From the NCBI RefSeq assembly GCF_004791165.1, contig NZ_SRUZ01000008.1, forward strand, positions 311,397 to 375,396: 64,000 nt of DNA. The letters are read 5' to 3'. Below the pieces are notes generated by a model that saw only the letters and a list, made by a program, of their open reading frames with translations, did no database searches and was not told the origin of the DNA. Within the stretch, counting starts at the first letter, position 1. Each line of letters opens with the position of its first letter. This document shows positions 50,833 through 59,274 of this stretch, piece by piece. The DNA is from Mesorhizobium sp. M8A.F.Ca.ET.218.01.1.1 (GTDB lineage Bacteria > Pseudomonadota > Alphaproteobacteria > Rhizobiales > Rhizobiaceae). The position numbers were made by a program, and so were the translations under genes.

Positions 50833-51951
50833 ATGGCGGGGTACTCGACACGGATCAGGGCCGACATCGAGCGGTGGCGGCAGGCAGGACTGATCGACGC
50901 CTCGACGGCCGACGTGCTGAGGCGCGACGTCGAGGCCAACGCACGCCAGTCGCTCAGCTTCGGCTCGATCCTCGCAATGATGGCGGCCCTTCTCTTTGGA
51001 GCCGCCATCCTGATCTTCGTCGCCGCCAACTGGGATGCGATTCCGCGCCTGGCGCGAGTGGCGGCGCTCTTTGCCATTATCCTCGGCGGCTATGTCGGCG
51101 GCGCGGTGCTGAAGACGCGCGACCACGCGGCAATCGGCGAAGCGCTGTGGATCGTGGCGGCGGCCGCGTTCGGCGGCTCGATCGCGCTGATCGGCCAGAT
51201 GTACCATTTGTCTGGCGACGAGGCTTCGGCTCTGGTCACCTGGGGCGCCGGCACGGCGTTGGCGGCGGTGGCGCTGCGCTCAAACCCGCTGACCGTGGCA
51301 GCAGTTGGCATCGCCGACGCCTGGCTGTTCCTGAAAGGGTTCGATTATTACAGCCGCAGCGGCTTTCCGCATGCCTTCGTCGTCATGGCGATCGTGCTGT
51401 TTGCCATCTCGTTCTGGACCCGCAGCCAGCCGGCGCGGCACCTGATCATCCTGTCGCTGCTCTTCTATCTCATATTGCTGGCGATGGATCATGCGACGCT
51501 GCCGGTAGCGATCCCGCAGGTCATCGTTTCGGCGCTGCTTTTCGCGGGTTCGGTCTTTGCGCCGGAACCTGTCGACAGGATCGTGCAGCTCGGCGGCCGC
51601 TTGCCGCTGCACGCATTGCTCGGCTTCCTCACCGGCCTGGCCATCATCCAGTTCGAACTGGCCGACGAAAGTACCTACAACAGCGGCTTCGCCATCGCTT
51701 CGGTCGTCGCGCTGGCCGGCATCGTCGCGGCTATCGTGCTCGCAGGGCGCGAGAGCCGGGGCCTGCGCTGGCTTGCCTATCTCGGTTTCGCCTTCGAACT
51801 CGCCATCATCTACGTCGTGACCTTGCAGTCGATGCTCGATACGGCCGGCTTCTTCCTTGCTGCCGCGGTACTGCTCGGCGTGCTTGCGATCGTCATCATC
51901 CGCGTCGAAAAACGCATGAAGGGTCCAGTCAGCGGGGGAGCCACGGCATGA
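50833..51951 (+). CDS. DUF2157 multi-pass membrane protein
   Basis: A 372-aa inner-membrane protein. A short cytoplasmic N-terminal part (RADIERWRQAGLIDASTADV) is typical of DUF2157, followed by ten or so hydrophobic helices, for example ILAMMAALLFGAAILIFVAA and VVALAGIVAAIVLAG. Function unknown. GAGAGGAC precedes the ATG at 50833. The stop overlaps the start of a GDYXXLXY gene; this two-gene pair is a known conserved unit. Confidence 0.88.
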   Translation: MAGYSTRIRADIERWRQAGLIDASTADVLRRDVEANARQSLSFGSILAMMAALLFGAAILIFVAANWDAIPRLARVAALFAIILGGYVGGAVLKTRDHAAIGEALWIVAAAAFGGSIALIGQMYHLSGDEASALVTWGAGTALAAVALRSNPLTVAAVGIADAWLFLKGFDYYSRSGFPHAFVVMAIVLFAISFWTRSQPARHLIILSLLFYLILLAMDHATLPVAIPQVIVSALLFAGSVFAPEPVDRIVQLGGRLPLHALLGFLTGLAIIQFELADESTYNSGFAIASVVALAGIVAAIVLAGRESRGLRWLAYLGFAFELAIIYVVTLQSMLDTAGFFLAAAVLLGVLAIVIIRVEKRMKGPVSGGATA

Positions 51952-52529
51952 TGACCGGAAAGAGGCTTGTCATCTCGGCGCTGGTGCTGGCGCTCGTCCA
52001 GATCGGATTCCTGAGCTGGATCATCGCTGGGGCGGCGATCCTGCGCAATGGCAAGGAAGTGCTGCTGAAGATCGAGCCCGTCGACCCACGCGATCTGCTG
52101 CGCGGCGACTATATCATCCTCGGCTACGACATCTCGCGCATACCGGTGAAGATGATCGCCAACATTCCGGCCGACAAATTCTCCAGCGACGATACCTCGA
52201 TCGTGGTCCGGCTGAAAAAGGGCGCCGATGGCTACTGGACACCGACCATCGCCTGGTTCGGCAAGGCGCCGACGCCGGCCGCCGCGGAGGAGGCCGACAT
52301 TTCGGGCCATGTCGCCGCCGGTTGGGACCTGCGTGGCGAAGGCATGACAATCGCGCCGGATTACGGCATCGAACGCTTTTATCTGCCCGAAGGCGAGGGA
52401 CTGGCGATCCAGACCGACATGCGGGTGCGGCCATTCGGGATCAAGCTGGCGCTCGCCGCCGATGGCACGGCGCAGATCAAGGCGCTGGTGGATGGCGACA
52501 AGACGCTGTTCGAGGAGCCGCTTTACTAG
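51948..52529 (+). CDS. GDYXXLXY domain protein
   Basis: A 193-aa membrane-anchored protein with one N-terminal helix (VISALVLALVQIGFLSWIIA) and the diagnostic GDYIILGY motif (about residues 53-60, after PVDPRDLLR). The remainder is probably periplasmic beta structure. Unknown function; always linked to DUF2157 membrane proteins. The ATG overlaps the DUF2157 stop (ATGATGA) and follows GGGGGAG, so the two are translated together. Confidence 0.9.
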   Translation: MMTGKRLVISALVLALVQIGFLSWIIAGAAILRNGKEVLLKIEPVDPRDLLRGDYIILGYDISRIPVKMIANIPADKFSSDDTSIVVRLKKGADGYWTPTIAWFGKAPTPAAAEEADISGHVAAGWDLRGEGMTIAPDYGIERFYLPEGEGLAIQTDMRVRPFGIKLALAADGTAQIKALVDGDKTLFEEPLY

Positions 52530-52639
52530 GTCGTGGGAGGCACGATAACGCCGGTCCTCGTTCGCCAAGGCTTCGGAGGACACTCCTTCGTCTAACGAGC
52601 TTCGTGTGGCCTGCCACCCAAAGTTCGAAGAGCGAAGGG

Positions 52640-52722
52640 TGGTGCGGGTAGAGGGACTCGAACCCCCACGATCTCTCGCCAGAACCTAAATCTGGTGCGT
52701 CTACCAGTTCCGCCATACCCGC
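52640..52722 (-). tRNA. tRNA-Leu (TAG)
   Basis: Read on the minus strand: acceptor GCGGGTA paired with TACCCGC, discriminator A, encoded CCA, anticodon loop TTTAGGT giving TAG, a long variable arm as in class II tRNAs, and T arm GGTTCGAGTCC. Confidence 0.96.
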
Positions 52723-53081
52723 GTGGCCCGGCAATCCCATGTAGCCATCATTCTGTCAATGTCGGAGACAACATGTCGGGTCAGGACCGAAATGTGGTTA
52801 TTCGCCTAAACGCGAAGACTGTTGAAAATTAGGCTCGCCTGTGACAAAAGGCGTGTCAAATGTGACGGGACGCGACGATCCGCTTCTGCAGAATGTGATA
52901 AGAAGTAGGAAAAACAAGAACTTATTCACATTTTGGAACGCAGTTTGGGAGAGTTTGAGCCGCATTTCCGGTCAAATCGCCAGGTTCCGTACCAAAAGCC
53001 ATTCCCGGCAAGAATTACCGGCAGGCTGTGAACGGCAGGGAGCCGTTTGGCAGTCTCATTGGTGAAAACAAAGGTTTTACG
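52723..53081. other. Gene-free stretch upstream of tig
   Basis: No gene is seen between tRNA-Leu and trigger factor. The right half is AT-richer and presumably holds the tig promoter. One notable structure is TGTGATAAG (52894-52902) facing CTTATTCACA (52921-52930), an imperfect inverted repeat 18 bases apart. No promoter box is assigned. Confidence 0.6.
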
Positions 53082-54557
53082 ATGCAGGTCACCGAAACAC
53101 TCAATTCCGGTCTCAAGCGCGAGATCAAGATCACCGTGCCGGCCGGTGATATGGAAGCCAAGCTGATGGCCCGGCTGTCGGATGCCCGCGACAAGGTCCG
53201 CATCAACGGCTTCCGTCCGGGCAAGGTGCCGGTGCAGCACCTGCGCAAGGTCTATGGCAAGTCGTTCATGGCCGAAGTGGTCAACGAGATCCTCAACGAC
53301 TCGACCCGTTCCATCATCACCGGGCGCGGCGAAAAAGCCGCCATGCAGCCCGAGGTCATCATGACCGAGGACGAGAAGGAAGCCGAGAAGATCCTGGCCG
53401 GCGGCGCCGACTTCGAATTCCGCCTCAACTATGAGGTCATTCCGGCGATAGAGATCAAGGATTTCTCCGACATCAAGGTGACGCGGCAGGTGTTCGACGT
53501 TCCCGATTCGGAAATCGACGACCAGGTCAAGCGCGTCGCGGAATCGGCACGCAGCTACGAGCCGAAGGCCGGCAAGGCCGCCGAGGGCGACCGGGTCAGC
53601 ATCGACTATGTCGGCAAGATCGACGGCGAGGCTTTCGCCGGCGGCGCCGGCAACGACCAGCCGCTGGTGCTGGGCTCCAAGGAGTTCATTCCGGGCTTCG
53701 AGGAACAGCTGATTGGCACCAAGGCCGGCGACGAGAAGCAGGTCACCGTAACCTTCCCGGAAAACTACCAGGCGGCGCATCTGGCCGGCAAGGAAGCGAC
53801 CTTCGACGTCACCGTCAAGGAAGTGTCGAAGCCCGGCGAACTGGAAATCAATGACGAGACCGCCAAGAATCTTGGCCTGGAGTCGCTCGAGCGCCTACGT
53901 GACATCGTGCGCGGCCAGATCGAGAACCAGTTCGGCTCGATGACGCGCCAGAAGGTCAAGCGCCAGCTGCTCGATCAGCTTGATGCGGCCTATTCGTTCG
54001 AAGCACCGTCGAAGCTCGTCGAGGCGGAATTCAACAACATCTGGGCACAGGTCAACCGCGACCTGGAAGCCGCCGGCCGCACCTTCGCCGACGAAGAGAC
54101 GACCGAGGAAGAGGCGCGCGCCGAGTACATGCGTCTTGCCGAGCGCCGCGTGCGCCTTGGCCTGGTGCTGGCCGAGATCGGCGAGAAGGCCGGCGTCACC
54201 GTGTCGGATGAGGAACTGCAGCGCGGCCTGTTCGAGCAGGTTCGTCGCTTCCCGGCCAACCAGCAGCAGGAAGCTTTCGAGTTCTATCGCAGCAACCCCG
54301 AGGCGCTCAACGCGCTCAGGGCGCCGATGTTCGAGGAGAAGGTTGTCGACCACCTGCTCGAACAGATCTCGGTCACCGACGTCAAGGTCAGCAAGGAAGA
54401 GCTGATGGCCGACGACGAGGAGGCCGAAACCGCGACCAAGGCGAAGCCGGCCAAGAAGGCCGCCGCGAAGAAGGCTGACGACAAGAAAGCCGACGACGCG
54501 GAAGAGCCGAAGAAGAAGGCCGCACCGAAGAAAAAGGCGGCCAAGGACGCCGAATAG
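53082..54557 (+). CDS. tig: Trigger factor
   Basis: Ribosome-bound chaperone and peptidyl-prolyl isomerase, 491 aa. The N-terminal ribosome-docking domain contains NGFRPGKVPVQHLRKVYG (about residues 44-61; the GFRxGKxP signature). The FKBP domain follows (GDRVSIDYVGKIDGEAFAGG near residue 170, VTFPENYQAAHLAGKEATFD near 230). The C-terminal arm domains run to about 440, then a Lys- and Ala-rich tail (AKKADDKKADDAEEPKKKAA) typical of rhizobia. The frame opens at 53028; the ATG at 53082 matches the family start MQVTET. A terminator follows. Confidence 0.96.
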   Translation: MQVTETLNSGLKREIKITVPAGDMEAKLMARLSDARDKVRINGFRPGKVPVQHLRKVYGKSFMAEVVNEILNDSTRSIITGRGEKAAMQPEVIMTEDEKEAEKILAGGADFEFRLNYEVIPAIEIKDFSDIKVTRQVFDVPDSEIDDQVKRVAESARSYEPKAGKAAEGDRVSIDYVGKIDGEAFAGGAGNDQPLVLGSKEFIPGFEEQLIGTKAGDEKQVTVTFPENYQAAHLAGKEATFDVTVKEVSKPGELEINDETAKNLGLESLERLRDIVRGQIENQFGSMTRQKVKRQLLDQLDAAYSFEAPSKLVEAEFNNIWAQVNRDLEAAGRTFADEETTEEEARAEYMRLAERRVRLGLVLAEIGEKAGVTVSDEELQRGLFEQVRRFPANQQQEAFEFYRSNPEALNALRAPMFEEKVVDHLLEQISVTDVKVSKEELMADDEEAETATKAKPAKKAAAKKADDKKADDAEEPKKKAAPKKKAAKDAE

Positions 54558-54580
54558 ACCGGACATTCCAACGAATTCCG

Positions 54581-54607
54581 AAAGGCCGCCTCCGGGCGGC
54601 CTTTTTC
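54581..54607 (+). terminator. Rho-independent terminator after tig
   Basis: AAGGCCGCC pairs with GGCGGCCTT around a TCCG loop, followed by TTTCG. It starts 24 bases after the tig stop. Confidence 0.9.
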
Positions 54608-54708
54608 GTTGCGAAATTGCAACATCGGATTCGTTCCTGGTGGGCACCGGTGGCGGTGCGAAGCCTTGATCATTATCTGGTTGGTTGGAAGACCAGAGGT
54701 AGTTGGCA

Positions 54709-55233
54709 ATGTCGTTGCGGGTGTTCGTGGAACTGAGGCGCGCTGCCGCCACCGTGTTTTTCCTGGCCTTGGCCTGCGGCGCTGCCGGGGCCGGCACGGA
54801 CAATTGGCGTTTCGATACCGGCAATGACGGCCTCGTCACCGCCTCTCTCTATGCCACTAACAAGTTGATCACCGGGGGCGGCGCGCTGAGCTACAGCCCG
54901 GTGCTGACAATTGCCTGCCGGGCGGACGGCGAGCCCGCCTGGACCGAATGGCTGCAGTTGAACGACGCGGTTTCCGCCAGCCGGAAAATCACCATGTCGG
55001 TCACGATCGACAGGGACAGCAAATTCGACGAGAGCTGGTCGGTCGGCACACGCGCCAGGATGCTGATGCGCGATGGCGCCGACGGCATAAAGCGCCTCGT
55101 TCCGGCAAATCGCCTGCTGCTGTCGTGGCGTTTCGGACTGCTGTCCGGGCGCGGTCAGGCCGATTTCGACCTGGCCGGCTTCGGTGAGGCGGTCAGCCAG
55201 ATTGCCGCGACTTGTCAGACGGAAGTGCCCTGA
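54709..55233 (+). CDS. Exported hypothetical protein
   Basis: A 174-aa protein with a signal peptide (RRAAATVFFLALACGAAGAG, cleavage near residue 25). The mature part looks all-beta (DNWRFDTGNDGLVTASLYAT, SPVLTIACRADGEPAWTEW, KITMSVTIDRD) and resembles small periplasmic proteins of unknown function. Two cysteines remain (IACRAD and ATCQTE), possibly one disulfide. AGAGGT precedes the ATG; a TTG 6 bases upstream is less likely. The 285 bases that follow hold a 7-bp inverted repeat GGGAGAA / TTCTCCC (55423-55448) and no gene. Confidence 0.7.
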   Translation: MSLRVFVELRRAAATVFFLALACGAAGAGTDNWRFDTGNDGLVTASLYATNKLITGGGALSYSPVLTIACRADGEPAWTEWLQLNDAVSASRKITMSVTIDRDSKFDESWSVGTRARMLMRDGADGIKRLVPANRLLLSWRFGLLSGRGQADFDLAGFGEAVSQIAATCQTEVP

Positions 55234-55518
55234 GCCACCGCAGACCGCCTAAAGCCCGTCGCGTCGCAACGGTTTGACGCGCTTTTGGCCTTTGCTTCCA
55301 TGCATGTCGTTGTTCCCGAAACCGTAATCAATTTTGGGCGACATGCATCAAACCTTCGTACGGTCGACCTCTTCTACCTGCCAGCCAGATTCTGTGGTAT
55401 ATAGATGCCGCAATTCCATATGGGGAGAAGCGGATAATCTGTTCTCCCGTGCAAGGCGCATGGTACCGACATGCGCGCAGATCGTCTCAGGGACATTTGA
55501 CGATCAGGAGGAAATGCC

Positions 55519-55899
55519 ATGCGCTTGATCGCGTTTTTCGCCGTCGCCTCTCTTGCAACCTTCATCGCCAATCCATCGCAAGCTCAGGACGCTGCGGCTG
55601 GTGAGAAGGTCTTCACCAAATGCAAGGTTTGCCACATCGCGGACGAGGACAAGAACAAGATCGGTCCATCGCTGCATGGCGTCATCGGCCGCGCCGCCGG
55701 TACGCATCCGGATTTCAAATATTCCGATGCCATGATCGCCGCCGGCAAATCCGGCGTCAAATGGGACGAACCGACATTGACGACCTACCTTCATGACCCC
55801 AAGGCCATGGTCAAGGGGACCAAGATGACGTTTCCCGGCCTCAAGACCGATGCGGACGTGGCCAACGTCATTGCCTATCTGAAACAATTCTCTCCGTAA
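55519..55899 (+). CDS. Class I c-type cytochrome
   Basis: Periplasmic soluble cytochrome c, 126 aa, with a signal peptide (FAVASLATFIANPSQA). The haem site is CKVCH (C35, C38, H39) and the axial Met is M104 in GTKMTFPG; the size and KIGPSLHGVIGR segment place it with cytochrome c2/c550-type electron carriers. AGGAGGAAATGCC precedes the ATG. ctaB follows 22 bases later, and an aa3-type oxidase operon lies 3 kb away, so it may be that oxidase's electron donor (inference). Confidence 0.92.
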   Translation: MRLIAFFAVASLATFIANPSQAQDAAAGEKVFTKCKVCHIADEDKNKIGPSLHGVIGRAAGTHPDFKYSDAMIAAGKSGVKWDEPTLTTYLHDPKAMVKGTKMTFPGLKTDADVANVIAYLKQFSP

Positions 55900-55921
55900 C
55901 CCTGTTCTTTCACCGGCTGAA

Positions 55922-56857
55922 ATGTCGACCCAGGAAGGCCGCCTCAAGGATACCGGCATCCGCCTCTCGGAAGCGACAGCGGGCGACTTCTTCGCGCTCT
56001 TGAAGCCGCGAGTGATGGCGCTGGCCGTATTCACTGCTTTCGTCGGCCTGATGGTGGCGCCCGGCGCGATGAATCCGGTCATTGCCGTGATTGCAATCGG
56101 TGCGATTGCAGTCGGGGCAGGGGCGGCCGGGGCCCTCAACATGTGGTACGACGCCGACATCGACGCGCTGATGTCTCGCACATCAAAGCGGCCCGTTCCG
56201 TCGGGCCGCGTCACGCCAGGCGAAGCTCTCGGCTTCGGCCTGGTGCTTTCGGCGCTTTCGGTCATGACGCTCGGCGTGCTGGTGGGGTGGCTTGCCGCGC
56301 TGCTGCTGGCCTTCACCATCTTCTTCTACATCGTCATCTATACGATGTGGCTGAAGCGCTCGACGCCGCAGAACATCGTCATCGGCGGTGCGGCGGGTGC
56401 CCTTCCTCCGGTCATTGGCTGCGCGGCCGCGACTGGCGCCATCGGCATTGAGAGCTTGATCCTGTTTCTGATCATCTTCCTGTGGACGCCGCCGCATTTC
56501 TGGGCACTGGCGCTGTTCAAGGTCGGCGACTACGCGGCTGCCGGCATTCCGATGATGCCGAACGTGGCCGGCCAGGCCTCGACCAGAAAACAGATATTCG
56601 CCTATTCACTGTTGTTGGCGCCGATCGGCGTGCTGCCCTGGATGCTCGGATTCGCGAGCGCGTTTTATGGGATTGCGTCGGCTGCATTGGGCGCGGGTTT
56701 TATCTGGCACGCCTGGAAGGTTCTGGTCGTTGCAGACAAGGAGACGAAGCCTGCGAAAGCGTTGTTTGCCTTCTCGATTTTCTATCTTTTCGCGATCTTT
56801 GCCACACTGCTTGCCGACACCGTCGCAACACGGGCGTTCATGTCAGCCGGAGGTTGA
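55922..56857 (+). CDS. ctaB: Protohaem IX farnesyltransferase (haem O synthase)
   Basis: Membrane prenyltransferase that converts haem b to haem O, the first step to the haem a of aa3 oxidases; 311 aa with about nine helices. Motifs are LLKPRVMALAVFTAFVGL at the N terminus and the diphosphate-binding NMWYDADIDALMSRTSKRPV (about residues 75-94, N-x3-D-x3-D type). Probably co-transcribed with the cytochrome c gene. No ctaA (haem A synthase) is seen in the window. Confidence 0.95.
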   Translation: MSTQEGRLKDTGIRLSEATAGDFFALLKPRVMALAVFTAFVGLMVAPGAMNPVIAVIAIGAIAVGAGAAGALNMWYDADIDALMSRTSKRPVPSGRVTPGEALGFGLVLSALSVMTLGVLVGWLAALLLAFTIFFYIVIYTMWLKRSTPQNIVIGGAAGALPPVIGCAAATGAIGIESLILFLIIFLWTPPHFWALALFKVGDYAAAGIPMMPNVAGQASTRKQIFAYSLLLAPIGVLPWMLGFASAFYGIASAALGAGFIWHAWKVLVVADKETKPAKALFAFSIFYLFAIFATLLADTVATRAFMSAGG

Positions 56858-56948
56858 CGCCGTTGTTGCCACACCCGCCGGCTCGACACCGCCAGTCCGC
56901 AATTGTTGCGTTGAAGACCCTGCGAGCAGACCAGGATCGGCTCCGATA

Positions 56949-57029
56949 TCAAGATGGTATTGCCCAAAATCCCAGGATCAGCAAAGCGACTATGCCAAGG
57001 CCGAGTATGAGAAGCGTCCTTCCGTCCAT
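56949..57029 (-). CDS. Possible 26-aa single-helix membrane peptide
   Basis: An ATG preceded by AAGGGTGAAGGTC opens a 26-codon frame, MDGRTLLILGLG followed by IVALLILGFWAIPS, almost entirely one transmembrane helix. The clear ribosome binding site and clean hydrophobic design suggest a real small protein, but nothing else supports it. The frame is antisense to the 3' flank of ctaB. The 56858-57339 gap holds only this and a candidate small RNA. Confidence 0.35.
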   Translation of the reverse strand: MDGRTLLILGLGIVALLILGFWAIPS

Positions 57030-57164
57030 GACCTTCACCCTTGACCCGGCGCATGGTCCTGAAAATCGAAAATCGATCTTCAGCAGGAACCATGCGTCAA
57101 TCAACGTGGTACGGCGCCCTTCGCGTGTCTAAAAAGGGCACGCGGCGCTGTACCAGAATATCGA

Positions 57165-57320
57165 AAAAACCCCGCCGGAGCTAGCCAGACCGGCGGGTCT
57201 CCCTCTGACAAAGCGCGACAAGTCTCCGGCAAGAGAGTATGTTGTTTGCGGTGCAGGTCGCGGTTTTGCGTGGCCAGTCACACAGAACGGCAGCACCACG
57301 AAACCGCGACTTTACCGGAC
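57165..57320 (-). ncRNA. Candidate minus-strand small RNA upstream of DUF2189
   Basis: Two strong hairpins lie in a gene-free gap. The first is GTCGCGGTTT with a 2-base bulge and CGTGG (57256-57272), paired with CCACG and AAACCGCGAC (57295-57309). The second is CCCGCCGG / CCGGCGGG (about 57171-57198), followed on the minus strand by GTTTTTTCG, a good leftward terminator. No protein gene on the minus strand ends there, so an independent small RNA is the simplest reading. No promoter is identified. Confidence 0.4.
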
Positions 57321-57339
57321 CAGGTCTGGAGGAACGGTC

Positions 57340-58152
57340 ATGGCAAGCTTTCACGTGATTGCAGGTTCCAGCGAGACGCTGGAACATATCGGAATTCGAA
57401 AAATCGGTGTTTCCGACCTTTTCGACGCGCTCAAGCGGGGCGTCGACGATTTCATGGTCAAACCATCGCACATCGTTTTTCTCTGCCTGATCTATCCGCT
57501 GGTGGGAGTCGTGCTCGCCGCCTGGACTTCCGGCGCCAATGCTTTGCCGTTGTTGTTTCCACTGGTCTCGGGTTTCGCGCTGGTTGGCCCGTTCGCGGCG
57601 ATAGGCCTCTATGAAATTAGCCGCAGACGGGAAGCCGGGCTCGACACTTCCTGGCGGCACGCATTCGAAGTCAGAAATTCTCCGGCGCTCCCCGCCATCG
57701 CGGCGGTCGGGATCATGCTTCTGGCAATCTTCATCACCTGGCTTTTGACGGCGAAACTCTTCTACGAATATCTCTTCGGTCCGGCTCCGCCGGAATCGAT
57801 ATCCAGCTTCATCAATGAGATATTCGCCACCGGACGCGGTTGGTCGCTGATTGTCCTGGGGCATGCCATAGGCTTCGTCTTCGCAGTGGTGGTTTTGTGC
57901 ACAACGGTTGTCGCCTTCCCATTGCTGCTCGATCGCGACGTCGGCGCCTACGAAGCCATTCACACCTCGGTGCGTGCGGTGCTGGCGAACCCGATCACCA
58001 TGGCTGTCTGGGGACTGATTGTCGCCGTCGCCCTGATCATCGGGTCGCTGCCGGTGTTCGTCGGGCTGGCCGTCGTGTTGCCGATCCTCGGTCACGCCAC
58101 CTGGCATGTCTACCGCAAGGTCGTGGAGCCGCCAGCCGGGTCGGCGAGTTGA
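57340..58152 (+). CDS. DUF2189 membrane protein
   Basis: A 270-aa multi-pass inner-membrane protein. The soluble N terminus (GIRKIGVSDLFDALKRGVDD and MVKPSHIVFLCLIYPLVGV) is the DUF2189 signature. About six hydrophobic segments follow, with LLFPLVSGFALVGPFAAIGL and YEISRRREAG between the first ones. Function unknown; genes of this family occur often near cytochrome oxidase loci, as here. CTGGAGGAACGGTC precedes the ATG. Confidence 0.9.
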   Translation: MASFHVIAGSSETLEHIGIRKIGVSDLFDALKRGVDDFMVKPSHIVFLCLIYPLVGVVLAAWTSGANALPLLFPLVSGFALVGPFAAIGLYEISRRREAGLDTSWRHAFEVRNSPALPAIAAVGIMLLAIFITWLLTAKLFYEYLFGPAPPESISSFINEIFATGRGWSLIVLGHAIGFVFAVVVLCTTVVAFPLLLDRDVGAYEAIHTSVRAVLANPITMAVWGLIVAVALIIGSLPVFVGLAVVLPILGHATWHVYRKVVEPPAGSAS

Positions 58153-58207
58153 GGACGTTGCGCCTCCCTGCATCGGCGAGGTGCCGGTGCAGGGCTGATC
58201 GAAGCCG

Positions 58208-58681
58208 TCAGGAGGCCGGGTGACTGAAGCGGCCCTGGTATGCGCCCATGGTCAGATTGCGGAAATCCTTGCCGCTGACATGCACCAGCGTTCGATGGTC
58301 GCCGCCTTCGAAGTAGACGTCGGCGGCGTCGCCAAGGCTTTCATCGACGATCACTGGCACATCGTAGGCGGCGCCGATCGGCGGGATGGCGCCAGTGTCG
58401 CAATCATCGAAGAGCAAAATCACCTCGTCTTCGGAAGCAAGGCCAAGACGCTTGTCCATGACGTCTTGCAACCTGCCAAGTTCGATCCTGTGGGTGCTCG
58501 GAACCACGGCCAGCGTATAGCCAAGCTCGTGGTGAACGACCACGGATTTCGCCATGATGCTGCCGGGCACATGCGCGGCTAGTGCCGCCTGCCGGCTTGT
58601 CGACGTGCGATGGTGAGCGACGGTGTCGTAGGAAATTCCCTTGCCGTCGATGAAGTCCTTCAATTTGTTTGCGATCGTCAT
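58208..58681 (-). CDS. YbaK/ProX-type aminoacyl-tRNA deacylase family protein
   Basis: A 157-aa protein of the YbaK/aaRS-associated domain family, enzymes that remove wrong amino acids from tRNA. The catalytic Lys is in GSIMAKSVVV (about residue 45), with TVAHHRTSTSRQAALAAHV before it and VPPIG-type AIPPIGAAYDVPVIVDESL (about residues 98-116) after it. The exact tRNA substrate is unknown. Convergent with DUF2189. The 180 bases upstream to the oxidase operon show no gene. Confidence 0.87.
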   Translation of the reverse strand: MTIANKLKDFIDGKGISYDTVAHHRTSTSRQAALAAHVPGSIMAKSVVVHHELGYTLAVVPSTHRIELGRLQDVMDKRLGLASEDEVILLFDDCDTGAIPPIGAAYDVPVIVDESLGDAADVYFEGGDHRTLVHVSGKDFRNLTMGAYQGRFSHPAS

Positions 58682-58863
58682 CCTGGCCTCCCTTGTTTGA
58701 GCATGTTCTTTTCCGAACCGAAGATCAGCACGGCAAACCCGGGTCCATTTTTAGGAAAACTGGACCAGCGGCCGATAGTTTCAAGGCGCCGGCAAGAGGG
58801 CTGCACGCATGCGAGATCCGTGGGTTCTGCCCGGAAATGCCAAGGGCAAATCCGGTGTGCGCG

Positions 58864-59265
58864 TCAGGGGCCGGCTCCGAAAAACGACAGCCGGGTGAAA
58901 AGCGTGTAGTCGGCCTCAAAGACCATCATGGTCACGAACACCAGCACCAGTATCGGCGGCAGAATGATCGCATAGGCCAGCGCCAGCCGTTCCCAGGCCA
59001 TGTGCATGAAGACAGCGACGATCAGCCCTGCCTTGAGGATCATGAAGATCAGGATCAGCGACCATCTGAGATAGCCGTGAAGGCCGAAATAATCGACCAG
59101 GTAGGAGCAGGTGCTGAGGATGAACAGCCATGCCCAGACCACCAGATAGAGCTTGATCGGATGTTCCTGATGCAAGTCGGCATGTACGATGGCCGCCGGC
59201 GCTTCATGTGCATGGCCAGTGTGAAGTGCGTGTTGCCCCAGGCCGTTTGCGGTTGCTTCAGCCAT
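58864..59265 (-). CDS. Cytochrome c oxidase subunit IV-family protein
   Basis: A 133-aa membrane protein with three helices (YLVVWAWLFILSTCSYLVDYF, LRWSLILIFMILKAGLIVAV and LALAYAIILPPILVLVFVTMM), the layout of prokaryotic subunit IV (CyoD/CtaF-like). The N-terminal part is rich in His and Ala. Last gene of the five-gene oxidase operon, 9 bases after the second subunit III-like gene. Its role is assembly or stability, not catalysis. Confidence 0.87.
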   Translation of the reverse strand: MAEATANGLGQHALHTGHAHEAPAAIVHADLHQEHPIKLYLVVWAWLFILSTCSYLVDYFGLHGYLRWSLILIFMILKAGLIVAVFMHMAWERLALAYAIILPPILVLVFVTMMVFEADYTLFTRLSFFGAGP

Positions 59266-59274
59266 ATCTGCCTC

